Source of the DNA: an uncultured Bilophila sp.
GTDB lineage: Bacteria > Desulfobacterota > Desulfovibrionia > Desulfovibrionales > Desulfovibrionaceae
Direction: 5' to 3'
DNA length: 21,416 bases
NCBI GenBank assembly: GCA_959604115.1
Contig: CAUHBW010000015.1
Span: 1 to 21,416, forward strand
The notes under the pieces: model-generated
The model's database searches: none
Told to the model about the DNA's origin: nothing
Seen by the model: the letters and a program-made list of their open reading frames with translations, nothing else
Program-made: the position numbers and the translations under genes
Shown: positions 14,698 to 21,416 of the stretch, one piece after another
How the letters are laid out: each line of letters begins with the position of its first letter
Numbering within the stretch: position 1 is the first letter of the stretch

Positions 14698-15759
14698 ATG
14701 TCCGACCTCAATCTGCGCTCCGGTCTGCCCGCATGGATGAGGTTGAACGGCTTATGGCGGAAGGTCACGCAACGACCTATCACCACGGACGAATTATTGG
14801 CCGCGCTGGAACGGCTGACCAAAAACAACTCCGTATCCGCGCTCATCAAATCCGGCCAATCGGATTATGACTTTGCCCACGAAATCGAAGAATCGCGCGG
14901 TGTGCGCCGCCGTTTTCGCGGCAACGCCACGCCGGTGGCGGACGGGTATTCAACCGGCGTCAAGATTGTCTTCCGTACCATTCCCTCCATGCCGCCCGCA
15001 CTGGAAGACCTGCATGTGGAACAGGACATCCTTGACCACGCCATGCCGTCCAACGGTCTGGTGCTGGTCACGGGCGTCATGGGGTCGGGCAAGTCCACGC
15101 TGCTGGCCGCCATTCTGCGGCGCGTCATCGAAAGCGGCGGGCGCAATGTCAGCACCTACGAAGCGCCCATCGAGTTCGATTTCGATGCCGTGCCCAATCC
15201 CGGCGGGCCTGTTTCACAAAGCACGATTCCCGAACACCTGAAATCGTTTCTGACGGCCACGCGCAACTCCACGCGCACGGCTCCGGACGTGGTGCTTATC
15301 GGGGAAAGCCGCGATCCCGATACCCTGCGGGGCATGATGGAAAGCGCGGAAATCGGCGTGGCCGCCTATTCCACCGTGCATACCCGCTCCGTGCCGGAAA
15401 CCTTGAGCCGTATCATCAACGTCTTTCCCTTCGCGGAACGACTGCAAGTTGCAGCCACGCTGCTTTCCAGCCTGCGGCTGGTCATCTCGCAGCGTCTGCT
15501 TCCCCTGCCGGACAACAACGGACGTATCGCCCTGCGCGAATATCTGGCCTTTACGCCGGAAATCCGGGAAACGCTGCTGGAAACTCCGCTGGAACGTCTG
15601 ATTCTGAAAACCGAAAACCTGCTGGCCGCTTCCGGTCAGCGGATTCAGGACGCCGCCCAAACCGCCTACAAGAACGGAAACATCGCCAGGGACAGCTATC
15701 TGGCGATTCTGGCCGAACGCAAACACAGGAAAGGAACCGATTATGGCGCAACAGCATAA
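14698..15759 (+). CDS. dotB: DotB/TraJ secretion ATPase (5' end disrupted)
   Basis: The readable frame gives 353 aa of a VirB11/PilT-type hexameric ATPase. The P-loop is at 126-134 (GVMGSGKST), the Asp box is EAPIEFDFD, Walker B is the VVLIGESRDP segment, and the His box is STVHTRSV. The C terminus (RIALREYLAF, ETPLERL) is PilT-like. DotB joins DotO at the base of the channel during assembly. The start at 14698 has only a poorly spaced GGGGA and would truncate the conserved N-terminal domain. Open-frame sequence just upstream continues the homology for 31 residues, which would give 384 aa, close to the usual length. As written, the gene either depends on frameshifting or makes a shortened, possibly inactive protein. 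Confidence 0.88.
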   Translation: MSDLNLRSGLPAWMRLNGLWRKVTQRPITTDELLAALERLTKNNSVSALIKSGQSDYDFAHEIEESRGVRRRFRGNATPVADGYSTGVKIVFRTIPSMPPALEDLHVEQDILDHAMPSNGLVLVTGVMGSGKSTLLAAILRRVIESGGRNVSTYEAPIEFDFDAVPNPGGPVSQSTIPEHLKSFLTATRNSTRTAPDVVLIGESRDPDTLRGMMESAEIGVAAYSTVHTRSVPETLSRIINVFPFAERLQVAATLLSSLRLVISQRLLPLPDNNGRIALREYLAFTPEIRETLLETPLERLILKTENLLAASGQRIQDAAQTAYKNGNIARDSYLAILAERKHRKGTDYGATA

Positions 15760-16039
15760 CGACAACATACCGTATTACGAAATCTTCAGCATCAGGGAAT
15801 ACGTCAGGGAAGGAGAGACAAAATCCTCCTGGCTGCGTATCGGCGCGGGCTTCAAGAACAGGGATGATTCCTTCGGACTGATCTTTCAGGCCATGCCTCT
15901 GCCCGATCCCAAATCCGGCCTGCTCCGTCTGTACATGCGTCCGTTCCGTCCCGAATCGGAACAGGATGTCGCTCAGGGGGAAGACGCCTTCTATCTGGAG
16001 ATCGACCCGCTCATGGGCGCTCCGCTGGAGGAGCTGTGA
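15743..16039 (+). CDS. Small conserved-type protein of unknown function
   Basis: A 98-aa acidic, soluble protein without signal or membrane helix. The core IREYVREG-to-WLRIGAGFKNRDDSFGLIF-to-MPLPDPKSGLLRLYMRPF has a repeated beta-strand character. It recalls short conserved proteins found on other conjugative plasmids, with a pattern of aromatic residue, IG, then a GF turn and a proline-led strand. No function is known for those. It overlaps the end of dotB by 17 bases, with AAAGGA upstream, and its stop overlaps the next start (TGATG), so it is translated as part of the transfer operon. Confidence 0.65.
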   Translation: MAQQHNDNIPYYEIFSIREYVREGETKSSWLRIGAGFKNRDDSFGLIFQAMPLPDPKSGLLRLYMRPFRPESEQDVAQGEDAFYLEIDPLMGAPLEEL

Positions 16040-16812
16040 TGAAACATCCCGCGAATGTGGTTTCCCTCTCCGGCGGAAAGGACAGTACGGCCATGCTGCT
16101 CATGCTCCTCGAACGCGGCGAACCCGTGGCCGATGTCGTGTTTTTCGACACAGGCTGGGAATTTCCCGAAATGTACGAACATCTGGAAAAACTCGAAGCC
16201 TTCACCGGTCTGAAAATCACGCGCCTGCGTCCCAGGATGCCGATTGGCGTGGAAACGGACAAGTCGCCCTTTGACTGGATGTTTTCCGAATATCCGGTGG
16301 CCAGGCGGGGAACACGTCAGGTGCATATGATTGGCCGGGGCTGGCCCAACGCGCCCATTCGCTGGTGTACGGGCCGCAAACGGGATGCGCTTCACGCGCA
16401 TTTTCTGGCGCTCACCCACCGGAGTGGCCTTGAACTCCCCCTGCGGCAGTGTATCGGATTCGCCGCCGACGAACGGCATCGACTGGACGGCGTGACAAAA
16501 AAGAACAGCGCCTGGTGCGTACAACGGTATCCGCTGGTGGAATGGGGCGTCACAGAGGCCGACGCGCTGGCTTACTGCTACAAACGCGGCTTCACCTGGG
16601 GAGGTTTGTACCATTTCTTCAGTCGCGTCAGTTGCTTCTGCTGTCCGTTGCAACCTCTTGATGAACTGCGGACACTTCGCGGTTACTTCCCTGACCTGTG
16701 GCAACGGATGCTCGTCATGGAATCCTGGCTGCCGGAAAACAGACGGCGTTTCAAGGATTCCAGCGTCTCCGCGCTGGATGCCCGCTTTGCGGAGGAGGCG
16801 GATAATGGCTGA
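16039..16812 (+). CDS. PP-loop ATPase of the PAPS-reductase/adenine nucleotide alpha-hydrolase type
   Basis: A 257-aa N-type ATP pyrophosphatase. The PP-loop is SLSGGKDST at 9-17, and FFDTGWEFPEM near residue 36 is the usual second strand. Cysteines occur in RWCTGRKR, LRQCIGF, SAWCVQRYPL and the cluster SCFCCPL. The signature YPLVEWGVTEADALAYCYKRGFTWGGLY (quoted here only as landmarks YPLVEWG and GFTWGGLY) is typical of mobile-element members rather than sulfate-assimilation CysH, and CysH's C-terminal ECGLH motif is absent. Enzymes of this fold activate a substrate by adenylation, often for sulfur transfer; DndC of DNA phosphorothioation is one relative. Substrate unknown. An overlapping GTG at 16036 is possible, but ATG 16039 follows GGAGGAG at better spacing. 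Confidence 0.8.
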   Translation: MKHPANVVSLSGGKDSTAMLLMLLERGEPVADVVFFDTGWEFPEMYEHLEKLEAFTGLKITRLRPRMPIGVETDKSPFDWMFSEYPVARRGTRQVHMIGRGWPNAPIRWCTGRKRDALHAHFLALTHRSGLELPLRQCIGFAADERHRLDGVTKKNSAWCVQRYPLVEWGVTEADALAYCYKRGFTWGGLYHFFSRVSCFCCPLQPLDELRTLRGYFPDLWQRMLVMESWLPENRRRFKDSSVSALDARFAEEADNG

Positions 16813-17074
16813 CGTTCTCTGGCGCGACACCGCGCTCACCCCCAAAATCTTCATTCTGGACGCCCGCGCCGTCTTTCCTCTGGCCCTCTGGCTCTTTCAT
16901 TGGGCCTGGTGGACGGCTGGGCTAGCGCTTGCCGCCATTGTCGCGCTCTATCTGGTGCAACGCACCGGCATGACTCCCGTCGCCTGCTTCCGCTCCATCC
17001 GCGTGGCCTGCATGGGACGGAGACGCGAAACGCGAAACACTGAAAGCCAGTGGCGCAAACGCTGCCGCTGGTGA
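16805..17074 (+). CDS. icmT: IcmT/TraK family inner-membrane protein
   Basis: An 89-aa protein with the IcmT/TraK hallmark near its start: WRDTALTPKIFILDARAVFP. Two closely spaced hydrophobic segments follow (about 23-38 and 40-53, FPLALWLFHWAWW then AGLALAAIVALYL), and the tail is very basic and arginine-rich. Length is close to Legionella IcmT (86 aa). It overlaps the PP-loop gene by eight bases (ATG at 16805, previous stop at 16810), so it is coupled to it. In R64, traK directly follows traJ; here the 98-aa and PP-loop genes separate them. IcmT is an essential component of Dot/Icm; its molecular task is not settled. Confidence 0.85.
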   Translation: MADVLWRDTALTPKIFILDARAVFPLALWLFHWAWWTAGLALAAIVALYLVQRTGMTPVACFRSIRVACMGRRRETRNTESQWRKRCRW

Positions 17075-17096
17075 CGAAACCTCAAAGGAGAAAGCC

Positions 17097-17513
17097 ATGT
17101 TCAGTCAAGAAGAAATTGAAGCCGCCGTCAATGAATTTCCTGAAGACAGCCTGCCCGGAAGACTTGCACAGGAAACATTGAGGGTCAGAAAAATTCTTGC
17201 AGCCTACATGGATGCCGAACATGCAATTCGTTGGGCATTCATGCAATACCGCGACGGCAAGGACAAAGCACCCGATTTTGAAAGCTACGCCGATGTAAAA
17301 CGACTACTCATTGATCCCGTATTGGAAAAACTGTGGCCTGCGGCGGATGATTCGCTTGTGCTTGCCATCATGCTTCATGCCTGTCTGAAAACGCAGATGG
17401 AAAATACGGAGCATTATATCCTCTCCAACCAGATCGTCACACGAATAGTGAAAGTTGAAGAAATGGACAAACTACATGCCAGAATCAGGGAATTGGAGGA
17501 AAAATTGTCATGA
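17097..17513 (+). CDS. Acidic helical protein of unknown function
   Basis: A 138-aa soluble protein, acidic and predicted largely helical, ending in a short coiled-coil-like stretch (VEEMDKLHARIRELEEKL, about 119-137). No signal peptide, membrane helix or known motif is recognised. A strong AAAGGAG precedes the ATG. The base composition is somewhat more AT-rich than that of the transfer genes around it, which may mean separate acquisition. It occupies the place traL has in R64, next to traK, but no sequence resemblance is claimed. A secretion-chaperone role would be speculation from size and charge. Confidence 0.7.
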   Translation: MFSQEEIEAAVNEFPEDSLPGRLAQETLRVRKILAAYMDAEHAIRWAFMQYRDGKDKAPDFESYADVKRLLIDPVLEKLWPAADDSLVLAIMLHACLKTQMENTEHYILSNQIVTRIVKVEEMDKLHARIRELEEKLS

Positions 17514-17725
17514 GTGAAATCACTCCTAACAGTTACGGCCTGTTCGACACTCCTGTCCGCTCCCCTGAAAAAGAGCGCGTTGCGCTCACCCAGGCGGACA
17601 TCGAGCGCCAGCTTGACGCGGGCGCGTTTCTCATGAGCCGCGAGGAAGCCGTCGCCGCCGGATTTCTCAATCCGTATGACGAACAGGATACCGTGATTGT
17701 GAACATCAGGGAGGAACAGCAATGA
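17510..17725 (+). CDS. Small acidic protein of unknown function
   Basis: A 71-aa protein, acidic, with no membrane segment. The central part ALTQADIERQLDAGAFLMSREEAVAAGF looks helical. It overlaps both neighbours by four bases (ATGA at each end) and has a GGAGG site, which supports real translation. It may be an accessory to the ArdC-like protein encoded next, since the two are translationally coupled, but no function can be assigned from sequence. Confidence 0.65.
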   Translation: MSEITPNSYGLFDTPVRSPEKERVALTQADIERQLDAGAFLMSREEAVAAGFLNPYDEQDTVIVNIREEQQ

Positions 17726-19086
17726 GCCAGACGCCACAGAATGAAAAGAAGAGTCGTTTTCAGCTCAGCCGGGAAGTTCAGGAGGAATTTGTCAACGGCA
17801 TTGCCCAGACCATGTTGTCGCTGGCCGAAAACGCTGAACAGGGTCAGCCGTCTGTGGCTGAAACGCCCTTTTGTCCCGTGACCGGCAAGGAATACAGCGG
17901 CGCGAACATGGTGCGTCTGGCGCTGACCGCTATGGAAAAGGGCTACGCCGACAACCGCTGGCTTACGTTCAAGCAGCTCCAGGCGGTCAGGGAGGAACAT
18001 CCCGACCTGAACATCCGCATCCGAAAAGGAGAGCACGGCGTCACCGTGCTGCGCCCGGAGGACGTGTTCTTCACGGTGGAAAAGGAAGGAAAGTGGAATT
18101 TTGTTTCCGAAGAGCAGGCAAAGGGACTTCCTGATGTGCGGCGTCATACCCTGCTGTATCCCTTCACGGTCTTCAATGCGGCCCAGATTGAAAACTTTCC
18201 CGCGAAAGAACAGTCCGCTCCCGCAATGACCGAAGCCCAGCGCAATGATTTGCTGGAACGCTTTGTCGCCAGTTCGGGCGTGGCTGTCGAACACGGCAAG
18301 GGCGTTCCGCGCTTCGACCACAGGACGGATACCGTCAGGCTGCCGCACCCGGAGAACTTTCACAGTTCCGGCGCTTACTACGCCGCGAAGCTGCGGGAGT
18401 TCTTCAAGGCCACCGGCCATACATCACGGGAAGCCCGACAGCCTGTAAAGGCCCAAACGCTCAAAAGCTGCGCCTTCGAGGAAATGCGGGCGGAAATGTT
18501 CTCCATGCTGGCCGGGGCGAAATTCGGCCTGCCCATGCCGGAACACGGTTCCGCTGAACGGCTCAGGCTCTGGAACCAGACCTTTTCCGGCGGGGAATCC
18601 AGGGCGCTTTTCCGGGCCGCCTCGGAAGCCGCGCGGGCGCTGACCACGCTACGCCAGTTTGAAGCGGGCGAACAGCCCGCCGCCCGATGGTTCCCCAAAC
18701 ACGAAGCATGGCCGGAACTGGTGGAGATGCAGAAACAGCGGGATGCCGTGACAGGCGTGTCTTTCCGGGAAAACGCTTCCGGCGCATCGCGTCCCGCGTC
18801 CGGCAGTACCGCTTCGCGTTCTCTGTCCGAATCCGCCAGAGCCTTTGAGAAAACGGATGACCTGACCGTCAAGGCCCGTCTGATTCTCCAGAATCCCGAC
18901 TTCCTGAACATGGCGCTCAGGCTCGATCCCTCCGCCACCAGAGAACTGGCCGCGCTCTGCGATCAGGTGTCGCAGGCGTTGCACATGGAGCTGGACGAAA
19001 AGCTCCGCTCCGCGCCGGGCGCTGTGGAAAATCCCCTTCCCCTGAATGAACAGAAAGCCGCTTCCGCGCGGCGCATGAGGATGTGA
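17722..19086 (+). CDS. ArdC-like protein with degenerate metallopeptidase motif
   Basis: A 454-aa protein. The N-terminal part (about 10-125) resembles the ArdC/TraC-primase ssDNA-binding domain: NRWLTFKQLQAV near residue 78 and RIRKGEHGV shortly after. The next part (about 170-280) corresponds to the zincin-like metallopeptidase domain. At 219-233 the family pattern YYxTxxHExxHxTGH is replaced by YYAAKLREFFKATGH: both zinc-binding histidines are lost (Arg225, Lys229), while Glu226, TGH and the downstream EEMRAE segment remain. Proteolysis is therefore unlikely. The C-terminal 170 residues are unassigned and partly low-complexity (serine and alanine-rich near 355-375). ArdC proteins shield incoming plasmid DNA from restriction. 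This one may act only by binding single strands, which is inference. Confidence 0.7.
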   Translation: MSQTPQNEKKSRFQLSREVQEEFVNGIAQTMLSLAENAEQGQPSVAETPFCPVTGKEYSGANMVRLALTAMEKGYADNRWLTFKQLQAVREEHPDLNIRIRKGEHGVTVLRPEDVFFTVEKEGKWNFVSEEQAKGLPDVRRHTLLYPFTVFNAAQIENFPAKEQSAPAMTEAQRNDLLERFVASSGVAVEHGKGVPRFDHRTDTVRLPHPENFHSSGAYYAAKLREFFKATGHTSREARQPVKAQTLKSCAFEEMRAEMFSMLAGAKFGLPMPEHGSAERLRLWNQTFSGGESRALFRAASEAARALTTLRQFEAGEQPAARWFPKHEAWPELVEMQKQRDAVTGVSFRENASGASRPASGSTASRSLSESARAFEKTDDLTVKARLILQNPDFLNMALRLDPSATRELAALCDQVSQALHMELDEKLRSAPGAVENPLPLNEQKAASARRMRM

Positions 19087-19087
19087 T

Positions 19088-21208
19088 ATGCGACTTTTCA
19101 TTGCCGAAAAACCCAATCTCGCAAAAGCCATCGCCAATGGTCTGGGCAACGGCCGCACGGAGAACGGCTGCATCCGCTGCGGCGACGATACGGTGACATG
19201 GTGCTTCGGGCACATGCTCGAACTTGCCTGGCCGCAGGAATACAAGCCCGAATATGCCCAATGGCGGCGCGAACACCTGCCCATCATTCCTTCTGAATGG
19301 AAATACAAGGTCAAAAAGGATTCCGCCAAACAACTTGCCGTCATCGGCTCCCTGCTGCGCGAGGCCGATTCCGTGGTCAACGCGGGCGATCCCGACCGCG
19401 AGGGTCAGCTACTCGTCGATGAAGTGCTGGAGCATTTCAAGTATCGCGGCCCGGTGGCCCGTATCTGGCTGCCGTCTCTGGATGACAAATCCGTCCGCAT
19501 AGCCCTGAATGGTATCAGGGACAACGCGCCCTATGCGCCGTTGCGCGACGCCGCCCGCGCCAGAAGTCTGGCCGACTGGCTGGTGGGCATCAACGCCACA
19601 CGCGCCATGACCATCAAGGGAAGAGAAGGCGGACGCTCCGAAACGCTGTCTCTGGGCCGCGTCCAGACTCCCACGCTTGCTCTGGTCGTTGCCCGCGACA
19701 GGGAAATTACCAACTTCAGGTCCACGGACTATTTCGTGCTGCGGGCCACGCTCACCCATGCCGCCGGAGGTTTCACGGCCACCTTTGTCCCCGCCGAGAC
19801 GCAGGCCGGTCTGGACGCATCCGGTCGCATGGTGGATTTCACCCAGGTTGCCGCCGTTCTTAAACGGGTCAACGGCGTGGAGGGCGTTGTTACGGAATCC
19901 CTGCGGGAGAACAAAAGCAAGGCCGCGCCCCTGCCGCACAGTCTTTCCTCCCTGCAAAAAGCCGCTTCCGCCCAACTCGGCATGTCGGCTCAGGAAGTGC
20001 TGGATACCGCGCAAGCCCTGTATGAGCGCAAACTGACCACCTATCCCAGAACAGATTGCCGCTATCTGCCGGTCGAGCAATATCAGGATGCCGCCGCTGT
20101 GCTGGCCGCGCTTTCCTCGCTTCCCGGTCTGGAACAGGTGGCGGGAACGGCGGACGCCTCGCTCAAAAGCGCCGCGTGGAATACGGGAAAAGTCACCGCG
20201 CACCACGCCATCGTACCCACGGGCGAACTGCCCCCGGACAACCTCAAACCGAAGGAACGCTCTCTCTATTTCATGATTGCCACGGCGTTCTGTCTGCAAT
20301 TCCATCCGCCCATGCGCTATGAAGCGCGAAAAATCACGGTCAACCTTGCCGATACCCGCTGGGAAGTCACGGGGCGACGCATGGTGGACGCCGGATGGAC
20401 GGCCTTCTCCAAAGACGAGGATGACGACAGGCAGGAAGAGGAATCCCTGCCGCTGGTTGAACAGGGTGATGCCGTGACCTGCCGGACAGTGGAAAGCGTG
20501 AAGAAAAAGACTTCCCCGCCTTCCCGTTTCTCCGAGGGGACGCTCATCGAGGCGATGGCCAATGTCCACCGCTTCGTGGGCGACGCCGATGCCAAAGCCA
20601 CTCTCAGGGAAACCAAGGGTATCGGCACTGAGGCCACTCGCGCAAAGGTTCTCGAAACCCTGAAAGAGCGCGGTTATCTGGCGCTTGAGAAAAAGTCCAT
20701 CGTCTCCACGCCCCTGGGGCGGGAAATCATCGACCTCACCCCGCCCGCGCTCAGAGACCCCATCACCACGGCGGAATGGGAGTCCCGCCTTGAGGCCATC
20801 GCTCAGGGCAGGGAAACGCTCGACGCCTTTCTTGCGGAGCAGAAGAAGATTCTGCCGGACTTGCTTGCCCCGATCCTTGGCGACGGCACGCCCGCCTTTC
20901 CCTGTCCTTCCTGCGGCGCTGCCCTGAACCGCCGCAAGCGCAAAAAAGATGGTTCGTGGTTCTGGGGCTGCACGGCGTATCCCGCCTGCAAGGTCATCCT
21001 GCCCGACGACCACGGCAAGCCCGGCAAGGCCAGGCCCAAACCTGCGCTTTCGGAACACGCCTGCCCGGCCTGCGGCAAGCCCCTCGTCAAACGCTCCGGC
21101 GCGAAAGGCGAGTTCTACGGCTGCTCCGGCTACCCCGAATGCAAGAAAACCTGTCCGGTCAAGCCGGACGGCTCCCCCGATTTCAACGCGAAAGGCAAGA
21201 ATACGTAA
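19088..21208 (+). CDS. topB: DNA topoisomerase III, plasmid type
   Basis: A 706-aa type IA topoisomerase. The TOPRIM domain has Glu7 (IAEKPN) and the acidic triad Asp101, Asp103, Glu105 in DPDREGQ. The catalytic tyrosine is Tyr319 in LTTYPRTDCRYLP. SLGRVQTPTLALVVARDREI and GIGTEATRA are further family signatures. The C terminus holds two four-cysteine zinc ribbons, starting near residue 606 (CPSC, then CTAYPAC) and near 659 (CPAC, then CSGYPEC). Such enzymes resolve single-stranded links during replication or transfer and are common in conjugative elements, for example RP4 TraE. The start lies one base after the upstream stop, so it belongs to the same operon. All catalytic residues are present. 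Confidence 0.93.
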   Translation: MRLFIAEKPNLAKAIANGLGNGRTENGCIRCGDDTVTWCFGHMLELAWPQEYKPEYAQWRREHLPIIPSEWKYKVKKDSAKQLAVIGSLLREADSVVNAGDPDREGQLLVDEVLEHFKYRGPVARIWLPSLDDKSVRIALNGIRDNAPYAPLRDAARARSLADWLVGINATRAMTIKGREGGRSETLSLGRVQTPTLALVVARDREITNFRSTDYFVLRATLTHAAGGFTATFVPAETQAGLDASGRMVDFTQVAAVLKRVNGVEGVVTESLRENKSKAAPLPHSLSSLQKAASAQLGMSAQEVLDTAQALYERKLTTYPRTDCRYLPVEQYQDAAAVLAALSSLPGLEQVAGTADASLKSAAWNTGKVTAHHAIVPTGELPPDNLKPKERSLYFMIATAFCLQFHPPMRYEARKITVNLADTRWEVTGRRMVDAGWTAFSKDEDDDRQEEESLPLVEQGDAVTCRTVESVKKKTSPPSRFSEGTLIEAMANVHRFVGDADAKATLRETKGIGTEATRAKVLETLKERGYLALEKKSIVSTPLGREIIDLTPPALRDPITTAEWESRLEAIAQGRETLDAFLAEQKKILPDLLAPILGDGTPAFPCPSCGAALNRRKRKKDGSWFWGCTAYPACKVILPDDHGKPGKARPKPALSEHACPACGKPLVKRSGAKGEFYGCSGYPECKKTCPVKPDGSPDFNAKGKNT

Positions 21209-21218
21209 TGGGATTTTT

Positions 21219-21277
21219 GCGGGGAGGGAAACCCTTTTGAAAAGCGGGGAACACCCGCACGGGTTCTCTCTCCCCGC
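21219..21277. repeat. Nested imperfect inverted repeat after topB
   Basis: GCGGGGAG (219-226 of this kilobase, i.e. 21219-21226) pairs with CTCCCCGC (21270-21277), AACCC (21230-21234) with GGGTT (21261-21265), and GCGGG (21244-21248) with CCCGC (21254-21258). Together these give a long stem with small internal loops. No T run follows on either strand, so it is not a standard intrinsic terminator. It could still slow or end transcription, protect the mRNA 3' end, or be a protein-binding site. Confidence 0.5.
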
Positions 21278-21321
21278 GCCCCTCCCTTCCGAAAACTTTT
21301 ATCAGTCACGGACTGTGAAAA

Positions 21322-21416
21322 ATGAAATATATCGGTGTGGTTGTATTGTGCATGGCGCTGGCCGCGCCGTGTTTCGCGGCGTCCTGCCAGGACATGCAAG
21401 ACGCCGTGGGCGGCGC
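21322..21416 (+). CDS. Start of an exported protein, truncated by window end
   Basis: Thirty-one full codons are visible: MKYIGVVVLCMALAAP, then CFAASCQDMQDAVGG. This is a good signal peptide with likely cleavage after CFA or CFAA, followed by a cysteine. No clear ribosome binding site lies upstream, so the start is uncertain. The mature protein is outside the window. Its place after the transfer genes suggests another transfer or cell-envelope component, but no family can be named. Confidence 0.5.
   Translation, partial: MKYIGVVVLCMALAAPCFAASCQDMQDAVGG

Noticed and set aside
16039..16812. True PAPS reductase (CysH) for sulfate assimilation
   Set aside because: The C-terminal ECGLH motif is absent and the gene is embedded in a transfer operon with a different cysteine arrangement.
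19409..21058. 549-codon open frame on the minus strand
   Set aside because: It lies entirely opposite topB, whose catalytic residues and zinc ribbons are intact. Its translation is glycine/arginine-rich with no domain character.
21219..21277. Rho-independent terminator after topB
   Set aside because: The stem is convincing, but no T run follows it on the plus strand, and none follows in the minus orientation either. It is listed only as an inverted repeat.
1..21416. CRISPR array, tRNA, rRNA or insertion sequence
   Set aside because: No spaced direct-repeat array, cloverleaf-like segment, rRNA sequence, transposase or terminal inverted repeats with target duplication were seen.

Overview
The window looks like the replication and conjugation backbone of a plasmid, or of an integrated conjugative element. 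The host is probably a GC-rich Gram-negative delta-proteobacterium of the Desulfovibrio/Bilophila type. The Gram-negative assignment is firm, because there are lipoproteins and outer-membrane type IV secretion parts. The genus is an inference from overall protein character and codon use, not from a database search. Every convincing gene reads rightward.

Layout. (1) Bases 1-680 hold no convincing protein gene. They are AT-richer and full of dyads: a dyad over a possible promoter, a two-copy 11-bp direct repeat, a nested hairpin, a rightward intrinsic terminator, and a leftward promoter-terminator pair predicting a roughly 70-nt RNA antisense to the leader of the next gene. (2) 681-1850 encodes a helix-turn-helix protein that resembles plasmid replication initiators. 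(3) 1861-17074 is a tightly packed operon for an IncI/Dot-Icm-type (type IVB) transfer apparatus: DotH, DotG, IcmC/TraQ-like, IcmD/TraR-like, DotI, the DotO ATPase, a TraW/IcmX-like protein, DotA, an inserted small cytosine-methyltransferase-like gene, an IcmV/TraX-like membrane protein, DotD, DotC, the DotB ATPase, a 98-aa unknown, an inserted PP-loop (PAPS-reductase-like) enzyme, and IcmT/TraK. (4) 17097-21208 holds two unknown small proteins, an ArdC-like protein with a degenerate metalloprotease motif, and a topoisomerase III. (5) A secreted protein starts at 21322 and runs off the end.

How the genes fit together. DotC, DotD and DotH are the outer-membrane core. DotG spans the envelope. 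DotA, DotI, the IcmC/IcmD-like proteins and IcmT sit in the inner membrane, and DotO and DotB supply ATP-driven energy. The methyltransferase, PP-loop enzyme and ArdC-like protein may protect or mark transferred DNA, but that is inference. The relaxase, coupling proteins (DotL/DotM) and DotF are not in this window.

Most notable points: a candidate antisense copy-control RNA opposite the replication gene leader; dotB has lost its expected start codon through an apparent 1-base change in a G run; dotC carries an extra N-terminal membrane segment ahead of its lipobox; the ArdC-like protein has RExxK where HExxH is expected; and two nucleic-acid-modification-type genes are embedded in the transfer operon.
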